Assembly: GCA_033060915.1 (NCBI GenBank)
Contig: CM065389.1
Location: 11,912,501-11,976,500 of the forward strand
Source: Euryodendron excelsum
Lineage: Eukaryota > Streptophyta > Magnoliopsida > Ericales > Pentaphylacaceae
Direction: 5' to 3'
Length of the DNA: 64,000 nt
In this document: positions 33,801 through 45,700 of the stretch, piece after piece
Numbering within the stretch: the first letter of the stretch is position 1
Layout: the number at the start of each line of letters is the position of its first letter
Notes under the pieces: generated by a model
Databases searched by the model: none
Told to the model about the DNA's origin: nothing
What the model saw: the letters and a program-made list of their open reading frames with translations, nothing else
Position numbers and translations under genes: made by a program

Positions 33801-36800
33801 AATATTGCCATAATTGTTTGATAGAGGATGATACTTCAGATAGATATTAGAATCCTTCACGGGGGTTAACTATGATTAATAATGGGCTAAACCTTCGAAA
33901 CATGAATATCCTGTCCTGTTTCAGCATCGATGTTGGGATTATTACTTTCATATGCTCTATTTGTTTCATCAGAAGCTTAATGGTCAAAAGGTGTCATAAT
34001 TTAAGATCTATTGCTACATTGTTTAACTGGACAATTGGTGACAAAATGGAAGGTTTCAATGATGATTGTTTCGGTTCTGTTAATGTGATTGCTATGGTGG
34101 TTTTTTGTTGCTGTCAGAGTAAAGACATGGCAAAATATGAATGAGGCAAATATGTTTTGCCTACTTATGGAGAATAACTTCCTAAAATGCATAATATTTA
34201 ATTTCTTTAAGGAAATAATACTTAACAAAACAATGGTTTGTTGGGCTATTTCCTAAGATATTATGGGGTCATCACTGTGAAGAAAATTATGATATGCATC
34301 AAATTGTGATCATTATCGTATTTTGTTCATAGATTGATGGTAATGGGGATTCTTTCTAATAATAATAATTGTTAAAGTATATTATTTTTCTATTCTCTTA
34401 GAAGGGTAGTCTTGTAATCTTGTTGTATATTTGATTTGTATATATGAAAGTTAAGGTGTAGGGTTTAATTATCAAACCCTAAATCTATTTTCCTTTCTCC
34501 ATCTTCTCTTTATATCTCTTATTCTCTTCTTTTCTCCTTCCATCTAATTCTTATTTTCACTTCAACATGGTATCAGAGCGTCCGATCCATACCTAGAACA
34601 CGTCGGAGTAGTCTGGACATCATCGTACAGTAATTTTCTAGGACTGACATCAGCATCTGTACGATGACGTCATGCTGATGTCAGCAACCGTAACTTGGCC
34701 GCTGGTTTAGGACCACCCTATTTGAATCAATTTTTGCTTCTGAGTACTGTGGTGATTTTTTTAAAATTTTTTGAAGCCATTTGCTGTGACTTTTCAATTT
34801 TCGGATATTTTCGGCTTTATTTTTTTTGATTTGCTGCTTCCTTCACTACCTAAGAATTTTGATGCTTCTAATCTTTCTCATGGGTGCCGAAATGAAGATT
34901 TAGAGGCTTACTTGGTGATTTCTTGTTGATTTGTTGGGTTTCGTTGGAGTTTTTTTGCCATTTTCTAGTTTGACTTTGGAGCTTTTTGCTCTGTTTTTGT
35001 TCAGCAGTTGTGTTTTCTGTCCTGTGGTGGGTGTTTGGTCCTTGGTGGTTACTTCTCTACCCTCTTTGGTGCTGCTACAATGTTCTAGAGGCTCTCTTTG
35101 GCCGTTGCTTCTTGATTTCTTGGTAGTGTTGGCTGTTTTTGCACAAAGGTTGCCAGCAATGTTCTAATGGTGCTTTGGTTACTCTTTGTTGATCTGTTGC
35201 TTTTCTTGTGGCTCACTTTTGGTGTAGTGCCTTGCTTTCTCGTGGTTGCTTGTGCCATTTTGCCTTCTATGGCTACTTCAAAGGCTTCCGATTCCTAGTC
35301 TCCTGAATACAAAGATTCTTTGATTAGGGAGGATGACCTGCCTTGCTCTATTACTTCTAAGTGATTGAATGGGTTAAACTACTTTGCCTGGGCTCATGCG
35401 GTGAAAATTTTTCTTCGTTGAAAAAGAAAACTGAAATTCATCACTAGTTTACCTCTTCTCGTTGAGGATCCACTATCTGATGATTAGTTAAGTGAGAATT
35501 CCATTGTTATGGGCTGGTTGTGGCATAGTTTGGGGCTTCATATTGTTAATACTGTTGAGTTTTGTGATTCCTCCAAGAAATTTTGGGATTCTTTTGCGAA
35601 ATCTTTTTCACAATAGAGTAATGTCTCCCCTGAATCTTTGAGTTGTATGAGACGATCTTCACCACTAAACAGTCTGGCAAGCCCTTATCTGATTATTATA
35701 GCACCCTTAGAATTTGTGGAAGCAACTGTTGCAGCTTCGTCCCTTTACTTTTGATTTGGAGCAACAAAAACGCCATTGGGAGGATTTTATGATTGCCTTT
35801 TTACTTTCTGGCTTAGACTCCTCACTTCATGGCTTTAAAGATCAAATTCTTACCAGTGAGACTCTCCCTACTGTTGCCAATGCCTATTCTCGTCTTTTAC
35901 GCTCTTCTTTGGGCCAACCCTCCTCTATTAGTGGCCCTTCTTCCCTTACTTTGGAGTTCTCTTCCTTGGTCACTCATAGTGGTTTTCATGGTATCTTTCG
36001 TAATGGGCCTCGTAGTGGTTGTGAGAACCGTAATTCTCGTGCAGGCAATTCTTATGCTGGCAACTTTTGTGGTGGTGGACATTCTCGTGGTGGCGGAGGT
36101 TCTTTTGGCAGCAGTGATGGTAATCAAAACCGTAATGATCTTAAGTGTACTCATTATGGTGGTACCAATCATATTGAGCCATGGTGTTGGACGAAGTATG
36201 GGAAGCCGGACAGTGTCACTCATGTTATTAATGGTTCTATTGATGGTCTTGTCACTCAGCTTAATGATATTGTTCAGAGTCTGAGTATTGCACTTCCCTC
36301 CTCATCTATTACTCGGCCTAATGATGTTGTTCAGACGTTACGCACTGTTCTTCCTTCCTCTTCCATTGCTGCTTTAGCTAATTCATGTCATATTGCTTGT
36401 GTGGTCACATTCCTCTTCATCTTGGGTCATTGATTCTGGAGGTAGCTCACATATGTCTGGTAACTCTTCCTTATTTTTTAATTTGCATTCTCTTAACCAT
36501 CATATCATTTTGGCTGATGGATCCTCTCGGCCTGCTGGTGAAAAGGGAGTTTTGCATCCTAATGCCTCCCTCTCTTTACCCTCTAGTCTCTATGTTCCAC
36601 ATTTTTCATTCAACTTACTTTCAGTTAGTCAACTGACTAAAGTTTTACATTGTTTGATAACTTTTACTCCTACTTCATGTGCCTTTCAGAACCTCAAGAC
36701 CAAAAAGAGGATTGGTTCGGGGCATGAGAAGGCCAGTTTATATTTTCTGGATTCAGCATGTTCTCCTCCTACCACTTCATCTGCATTGAGTGCTACCGTC

Positions 36801-39800
36801 TCTCTTCTTCAGTGGCATTTTCGTTTCGGCCATTCTTCCTTGGTCAAGCTTAAGTCAGCTATCCCTAATTTGAGTTATGTGTCTCGTTTAGAGTGTGAAG
36901 CTTGTCAGTTAGGAAAGCATCACCGTAGTTTATTTCCTAGTCGTATTGTTCGCCGTCAGTCTGAGTCCTTTGATGTAGTTCTTATGGACATATGGGGTCC
37001 TTCCCGAACTCCTACTTTTAATGGATTTCCTTATTTTGTGATATTTGTTGATAACTATTCCAGCATGACTTGGTTGTTTTTACTGAAACAGAGATCTGAA
37101 TTACCTTATATTGTTTCGTGCTTTTATAATGAGATTTTTACTCAATTTGGTAAACGTACAAAAATTTTGCGTTCTAATAATGCCTTAGAATATACCCAAT
37201 CTGTTCTCCAGTCCTTCTGTGTTGATTGTGGCGTTATTCACAAAACGAGTTGTGTTCATATATCTCAACAAAATGATGTTGATGAACGCAAATATTGTCA
37301 TTTATTGGATATTGCTCGCATCATGTTATTTAACATGTAAGTTCCAAAACACTTTTAGGTGGATGCTGTTCTTACTGCTTGTTACCTTGTTAATAGGATG
37401 CCTTCGGCAGTTCTAGCTAACAAATCTCCTTTCTCTCTCTTATATCCTGATTCTCCTCCATTTTTCATTACTCCTCGTATATTCAGTTGTGTTGTGTTGT
37501 ATTCGTACATAATCTTGATCCTGGTTTAGATAAATTATCTCATCGAGTTCGCAAGTATGTTTTCCTTGGGTGCTCTCAGACTCAAAAAGGCTATCGCCGC
37601 TAGTATCCTCTCTCTCACTGTTTCGACTTTCAGTTGGGCGATATTTTCATGAAGCCGTTAGCTCGTTCTACTTTTCAATCTTTGTGTTTCAAGTTGGGTA
37701 TATTTGATTTATATACTCCAGCTTGAGGGGGAGTGTTAAAGTGTATTATTTTCTTATTCTCTTATAAGGGTAGTCTTGTAATCTTGCTGTATGTTTTGGT
37801 TAGTATATATGAAAGTTAAGGTGTAGGGTTTAATTATCAAACCCTAAACCTATTCTCCTGTCTCCATCTTCTCTCTATACCTCTTCTCCTCTCCTTTCAT
37901 CTAACCCTTATTTTCACTTCAATTATAATAATAATAACGAGGATCATTTATGTTCTCTCAATTTTGAAATCGTTTTTAGTCAGCTTTCTTCCTTGACACT
38001 TGTCTTCGTTGCTAGCAATGGAATAATTGGTTTTCAAAGGAGAATGACTTTGTATTTGAAATGAGTTTGGTACTCTCTATTTCTTTCTCTCTCTCTCTCT
38101 CTCCACTACGCATGTAGGCATGGGGGTAATCCCTAGCATGCAGTCATTCGTGCCTAATCATTTTCTTTGTTGTTTATACTGTTGGCAATTATGTTTGATT
38201 ATCAACTTGCCACATCTATGACTTATTATTCAATTCCATCTTGGTCATCTTTTTCTTTTTCAGTAAGTTCCATCTTGGTCAACTTTATAAGCTATTACAA
38301 CAAGCAGGTAGAGAATAACACTCAAAGTTTCATTGCCTTATGTATTTTGAGTGCTGTTTAACTTGCTCGGCCTTTCGATCACACAACACCAGCTTAATCT
38401 GAATGCTGGTTACGTTGAACATTGATCTCATAATTTGTGTTTGTTTGTTCTGTAACCTTGAGACTTCATGTGAATCTAACATTGACAGATGTCTACTTGT
38501 TATGTTATTAATAAAAAAATGTTAAAGATATTCATACTTCAGAACTAGATAACTTGCATTGTTTTTGGCCTTTTTTTAGCTTCTCGTGGATCAGGGAAGC
38601 ATCCCCAGCTCATGCCATCCACTCCAAGGTGGGCTGTTGCTAATGGCGCAGGTGTTATATTAAGTGTTTGTGATGAGGAAGTTGCTCGCTATGAGACTGC
38701 TACTTTAACTGCAGCTGCTGTTCCTGCGCTTCTGCTTCCTCCTCCAACAACAGCTATGGATGAGCACCTTGTTGCGGGGCTACCTGCTCTTGAACCATAT
38801 GCACGTTTATTTCATCGGTAAATTTCTGGCCTTCTCACTGCAGCGCACTGAAACAACTTGAAAATATTACTCAAGTGTCTTTCTTCTGGCTTAGCTATTA
38901 TGCAATTGCTACTCCAAGTGCCACCCAAAGACTTCTCCTTGGACTACTAGAAGCGCCACCATCCTGGGCTCCTGATGCACTTGATGCTGCTGTACAACTT
39001 GTGGAACTGCTTAGAGCAGCTGAAGATTATGCATCTGGCATGAGGGTGAGTTAATCATCCTTATTTCGCCGTTTAAATACACTATGATGCCATACTTGTG
39101 GACGATATCTCAAAGAGATTAATATCTCTCCATTCTTTGTTGAATCTGCATTGCATTATTACCGGGAACTGAGTCAGAGGCTGAGACCATTCCCGAGGAC
39201 CTGATTGAATTGAATTAATTTTGCATGTTACATTATTCAGGTTGGCTTGGAATTTTATTTATAGTAGGACAATTGCTGACTAAACAGTTAGTTTGCTTGG
39301 CCATGCCTCTTATTGCATTTCCATGCTAGGTCTCAATCTTATAATGGGTGCCAGCATTGATAATGCATTAAAGCACTGTAGGAAAACCCCTGATTGCTAA
39401 TGCATCTGTTCTTTAGCAGGTTGGCTTTCCACATAGCTATTTGCTCCTGTCTAATTGCTGGACTTCTGTGAAGTTGCAATCTTTCAGAACAGATTTTAGT
39501 TAACATGAGGAAGGTTACAATATATCTCAAGGGTTTCTTCAACAATACATACAGAAAAAATAGTTGTTATTGTTTTTCAATAAGAATATTGTTGTTATTA
39601 AAAAAAAAATAAATTGGAAACCCCACTCTATGCTGAGGTTAGTAATATGGAATCAAGAATCTTCCCGTAATTTGCGTCTTTCATTTTTTGATATCGAACA
39701 AGCATAAATCCATGAACTGACACTTGTTGTTTTGAGTTTTGCACAGATGAGGGACCTCCCCCACCCTTGAGCAGTCGGGTCAACTGTCCTTCACCCATTT

Positions 39801-42739
39801 GTTACAAAATAAATAACATGAAGCTTTTAAAAATGTTTACAAAAAAAAAAATAAAAAGTGGGAAAGAACAAGAAAATTGAAAACGAGGCAGGGAGAGCAT
39901 CCAACAAAAGATGTTAGTCTCTTATTCCTTATTAAATAAAAAAAAAGGAAAAAAAAAGCATCCCAACAAAAATAATGATGAATGAGGTACTCGGGTCGTG
40001 TTTCAGGTGGTAAAATCAGGGGGTGGCGTGGAGGTAGGTCTAACGTTCAAATCTTGCCGAAAAAGGAAAAAGGATGATAAAGGGAAAACCATTTGAGTGC
40101 CAAGAGGGGAAAAAGTATTCCCAGTTATGAAAGATTGGTTTCTATCCGTTGTAGCATAATGGTAAAAATGTAGACATGGCATCTATCAGTTAGCAAAGCC
40201 CTCGTAGCATTATGATAAAAATGTAGACATGGCATCATAAGGCAGGGATGGTTTAAGAGCTTGATTCATATTATCTAAAGAAAAATAAGGGAAAAAAGGA
40301 GAAGGCACCTGGTTACAATACTCACAAAGGGCTATGTGTGACATGTCTTGTAAGCCATAATCAGAAGCGAAATCAGGAAAAGGTCACTAATTTTCTCACA
40401 TATGCAGCAGACATTATCGTAATAGGCTTTGATACAGTTAAAGAGTTTGGATTAGGGACTTGTGGCAATAGAAGCATATCTTGGAAACTTAAGTTGCAAC
40501 CTTAGAGTAGCTGCACTAGCCAAACATGTATCATGTTTAGACTTAGGATATTAATATTTTATTAGGAAAGGTGCACATCTCTCACTCTCACACCACATAA
40601 TTGCTTATGCTTTATTGTGGTGGCAGCTTTTGTATGACATTTGAAGGCTTCTCTTCAAATGTCATACATGATACAAAAGGGCCAAAAATCCTGTAGTTAA
40701 AAGAGTTCCTCCTCTTTGCTGATCTCAAGTGCATGTCTTGGATGGATAAAGAGATGGTTGGTGGTAGGGGTGCACATGGGTCGGGTTGGTTCGGGTTAGT
40801 AACTAATCCAGAACCCAACCGACCTCTATTGGTTAACAAAAATTGAATCCAGAACCGAACCAACAACCACCCAAAATCGAACCGAACCAAAGAGGAAAAA
40901 ATCGGATTGGTTTGGTTCAGCCCACGGTTCTTCAAAGTTTTATAATTGTATTTAAAACGGTCAATTGATAATTAAGCAGGCCCCGTTGCCTAGCATTTTG
41001 AACTTGGCTCCATAAAGCCCAATAATTGAACTAGGCTAACTCAATTCAGAGGCCCAGCAACCAAGTGTAGCAGACTAACATCTGAGAAGGTAACATTTTA
41101 TAGGAAAACAAGAGGCAAATTTTCACTTATCCACCGATGTGGGACAAGAACTGTAGACTAGTATAGCACTGTGTAGGATGTAGGACCAAAGGGTAAGGTG
41201 GCACATCATCCCACATTGGTAAAGAAACTATTATCTTCTCTCCATATAAAGCTTAGCTGTGCTGGGTCACTGTGGGCGTGTAAGTTGTCCGGTGCATGAC
41301 TCATTCATGGTTTATTTTGTACACAATAAACGTGATGGGTCAGTTTGGGTCTAGTCGGGTTGATAGATACATAACCCAGAACTGACCCAATCTCATCGGT
41401 TCTTCAAAATTTAGAACCAGAACTGAACCAATGTCTTGTGAAACTGAACCAAACCAACCCGAAGAGGTCGGTTTTGGTTTGGGTCTTGGGTTGCTTGGGT
41501 CACTTGTGCACCCCTAGTTGGTGGGGTTTGCCATAGATAAGAGGTTGAAAGGTGACTGTTGCACATTTGTTTCTAATTGTTGTGACCTTCTCACCTGGAG
41601 TGAGAAGCAATCCCGTGTTCAAGTTCTTAGTTCATGTTGTGGTTCAGTTGTTGTAGCAAAACATGCTTTTGAAAGAGCAGGTTATTTGCAAATGGAGTGC
41701 AAAAGTTTTTATTATGTTAGCATGCTTGTTCTTAGTATTGCTTACATTATGGTGCAACATGATAGGACTAAGCATGCAACAATAAATCACTACTTATACT
41801 AGAGAAGCTAGTCTCTAGGAAGATTTTTAGTCCTTTTGTGAGTATGAAGCAAATTGAACTGCATACATACATAGATATTAATACAAGTGGCCAACTTGAT
41901 GTATATGCAAAAATAGTGGTATTTATGTCACTTTCCACAACTATTAGAAAGGATGAACCTTCGAATTATGTGAGGACAATTACAGTCGCATGCTATATAA
42001 GAGGATGTAAAATTTCTTTATTAGTAGAGGAAACTTCTTGATACTGAATCTGTTTATTGGCTAAGCAATTATTGTAGGCTTTGAAAGCCTGAAAAAAGGC
42101 TCTGGTTTGAAGTCCAATTAAGAAACCATTTTGTTTAATGTCCACAGTAGCAAGTTAAGTCTTCTTTCATGTTCTTTTAAATTTTGTATTTCATATTTTA
42201 TGAACTGAAACTTAAATCTATACAATAGGGACACTGGTAAACTTCTGACATTAATTGTATTTTTTTATAACTAACGTACAGGCATATACAGTTGCCCAAG
42301 CGACTTGAACCCTGCACCACCCGTTGTGGGTATGGCAATATGTACTACTCATGCTAAAGAGCTGGTAGTTGATATCTGCATGACATTTCCTTCCCTCCTT
42401 TCTTTGTTCTTGTACATTTGTCATGGACAATTGGTTCACTATGGTGTAGTCTTGTAGAATTGCTGGACATAATACAAAACACTATCTCCCACCAAGAATT
42501 AACAAGAAATTGAATTGTACATCATACTACAATCAACAATGGGGAAAGTATAACAATAATTGGTGTATCATATAAAATTAGAAACTGAATATGGAAGCAA
42601 TATGGTGAATCTATAAGCTATCATTGGGAGGTGTGGGCGCCGTGGGTTGGCGGTGTGAATGTGTACCCTCTGCGAACTATGATAATAACTCATCGTTGAT
42701 GAACTAGTCAGTGAGCAAAAGGAGAGGGCTAATAGCGGT

Positions 42740-42780
<41 letters not shown>

Positions 42781-45700
42781 GAACCAGTGAGTCCGTTGGA
42801 CAACATGATGTGTGATCCTTGATGACTGAAGGTATAGATGACCTCTTTTATATAGGTGATGGGGCATAGGAGGGACAGCCAACCTGTGAGTGGCTTGATA
42901 GTTCGTCCCTCTACGGCTCAGGAATATAGAGTTGACCCACATTGAGTGCCTTTTATTTTCTCCTTCGTAATCTCTTTGTGTTGACGTATTTCAATGGAGA
43001 TAAATATCTCTCTATTATAAGATGGGTTAAGGGATAGGTCCCTCTGAGGGAGTGACTAACACCTTAATGAACCTGCTAACTCCAACCTTCAATCCACAAG
43101 TCCTTGATGGTTCCGTGGGGTCATGGCTAAATTTGGCTCAGGAATATAGAGTTGACCTACATTGAGTGCCTTTTATTTTCTCCTTCGTAATGTTTTTGTC
43201 TTGACATATTTCAATGGAGATTGATATCTCTCTATTATAAGATGGGTTAAGGGATAGGTTCTTCTGAGGGAGGGACTAACACCTTGATGAACTTGCTAAC
43301 TCCAGCCTTCAATCCACAAGTCTCTGATGGTTTTGCGGGGTCATGGCTTCCTAGAGATGCCATGACTATGTGACATCCTGAGGGGGTGAGTTTTGGGCTA
43401 TGCGGCCCAAGGAGTGGATTACATTCATAGATGGAGATATGTACTTGATACGGGGATCCAAGAGTGAGATAGAGAATCCCCTGCGGAGGGTATCTTATGG
43501 AGAGTCCCTTGCCTAGGCCAAGAGAGGAAGGAGGGGTCCTAAGTGCCCCAACTCTACAGGCTCTAGAGCTTGCCTCTAATGGGGTTTTGGACTTTGGCAC
43601 AGCATGGTTTAGCCTGACTCTTTTGTCACATGGTGATGTTTCACCGGCTTAGGTGGCTTGTAGAGGACAACCTTTGTCACCGCGCCATATGTATTTTATT
43701 GTTGCTTATTTGGTTTACAGTGGAGAAATTGCTCTCAAGTGGGTTAGTACAAAAGAACAATAATTCAACCTACACTGTAAGCTACAAACCCGTGAAACCA
43801 GTTGGCTAATCACTATGGTCCTCTTCAGAGATGTACGTGTGCTGGTAGTACACTCTGAACAGTGCAGTAATAATTTTATATCTGATCTATCACTCTTAAC
43901 GTTCTTTAGAGAAGAGCACCAAAATACCATAAATGAGAACTGATCTGGTCAGAATTATATAATCCATTAATAACCTTCATCAGAAAGGTGTCCTCATAGC
44001 AGTTATGCAAACAAACAAACATGTGTTACAACATTATGGTATAAAATATGTAGTGCAGGATGAAATTATTTTCTACAGCATCGACGCATGAGTATTTATT
44101 TGATGTCATCTATTGTGAGTGAAGTAGATTCAAAATAGGCTTAGATACTGATTAACTTCTCTTATGGGTGTGAATTGACCAACTTGTGGTGTTATTTTCT
44201 GCCAAATGGATGACTCAAATCATTGTATTGTTGATGTAGCTTCCAAGGAACTGGATGCATTTGCATTTCTTGCGTGCAATTGGGACTGCAATGTCAATGA
44301 GAGCAGGCATTGCTGCAGATGCTGCTGCAGCATTGCTCTTTCGCATCCTTTCACAGCCTGCATTGCTTTTCCCTCCACTAAGGCAAGTCGAAGGAGTTGA
44401 AGTTCATCATGAACCTCAGGGTGGTTGTATTTCAGGCTACAGGAAGCAGGTACAGGGCAGAAATTGTTATTTCAGTGTTATTTTTTGTGTTGAATGCTTC
44501 CAGATATGAAAGAGCATTTTCTCTGTTGATGCCTGTGAATTTGGGTTCCTTTGTATGAAGATTTGCTTCCTGAATTTGACTGCCTTCTGCGCAAAAAATT
44601 TTATCAGATAGAAGCACCTGCAGCTGAAGCAACAATTGAAGCCACTGCCCAAGGGATTGCATCAATGCTTTGTGCCCATGGGCCTGAGGTTGAATGGAGA
44701 ATATGTACCATATGGGAAGCTGCTTACGGTCTGATTCCATTAAGTTCTTCAGCTGTAGACCTTCCTGAAATCATAGTAGCAACCCCCTTGCAACCTCCCA
44801 TCCTATCATGGAATTTGTACATACCTCTCCTTAAAGTCCTGGAGTATGTTCCTTGTGGAAGTCCATCTGAATCATGTCTCATGAAAATTTTCGTTGCTAC
44901 TGTTGAAGCCATTCTTCAAAGAACTTTTCCACCGGTGTCCTCTGGAGAAGAAATCAGGAAAACACGATATCTTTTTGGTGTTGGGTCTGCCTCCAAAAAT
45001 CTTGCTGTTGCAGAGCTTCGCACAATGGTCCACTCACTATTTTTGGAATCATGTGCCTCTGTGGAGCTTGCTTCACGCTTACTTTTTGTTGTGTTAACTG
45101 TATGTGTCAGTCATGAAGCTCAGGCCAATGGGAGCGCAAGGCCAAAAGGTGAAGAGGATTATCCTCATCATGAAATCAGTGAGGACTTGCAAGTGGTGTC
45201 TAACAACCAGATAGAAAAGAGAACTAGGAAAACAAAGAAACAGGGCCCTGTAGCTGCATTTGATTCTTATGTTCTAGCAGCTGTCTGTGCTCTTGCCTGT
45301 GAACTTCAGTTGTTCCCTTTGATTTCAAGAGGGAGTAATCATTCCAATGTCAAGGATGTGCATCATGTAGCAAAGCCTGCAAAGGTAAATGGATCTTCTA
45401 AGGAGCTCCGTAATAGTATTGATTCTGCGGTTCGTCATACTCACAGAATATTGGCAATTTTAGAGGCACTTTTTTTACTGAAACCATCTTCAGTTGGCAC
45501 TTCATGGAGTTACAGTTCAAACGAGATAGTTGCTGCAGCAATGGTTGCAGCTCATATCTCTGAACTATTCAGACGGTCAAAGGCTTGCATGCATGCTCTC
45601 TGTGCCTTGATGCGGTGCAAGTGGGATAATGAAATTCACTCCAGGGCATCTTCACTATACAATCTCATTGATATTCACAGTAAAGCTGTTGCATCTATAG

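Larger units (their letters stand above)
34370..37924 (+). mobile_element. Ty1/copia retrotransposon with internal deletion, GI intron 6
   Basis: LTRs at 34370-34567 (198 bp) and 37734-37924 (191 bp) are closely similar and flanked by exact ATAAT duplications (34365-34369, 37925-37929). The primer-binding site TGGTATCAGAGC follows the 5' LTR directly at 34568, as in initiator-Met-tRNA-primed copia elements. A purine tract GAGGGGGAG precedes the 3' LTR. The inside encodes gag, protease-side and integrase sequence, then jumps to the last residues of RNase H (GDIFMKPLARSTF near 37645), so RT and most of RNase H are deleted. At 3.6 kb it is shorter than the usual 4.5-5 kb. Stops in gag and a mutated integrase show it is dead. 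Confidence 0.92.
31881..38579 (+). other. GI intron 6 (6699 bp, the longest)
   Basis: It holds a Ty1/copia element at 34370-37924 and a possible SINE near 32745-32830. The remainder is AT-rich with no gene seen. Confidence 0.65.
39046..44239 (+). other. GI intron 8 (5194 bp)
   Basis: It contains two or three SINE-like heads, a hAT MITE, an AG microsatellite and a 220-bp tandem duplication. A 33-bp direct repeat with box A-like TAGCATAATGG starts at 40151 and 40204. No gene was seen. Confidence 0.65.

Noticed and set aside
35829..36284. Leu/Val/Met-rich open frames over the copia gag
   Set aside because: They are shadows of the gag frame in other frames and on the other strand.
44551..44607. 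Start of GI exon 10 further upstream at an in-frame ATG
   Set aside because: The frame is open, but the family junction and the TTATCAG acceptor place the exon start at 44608.
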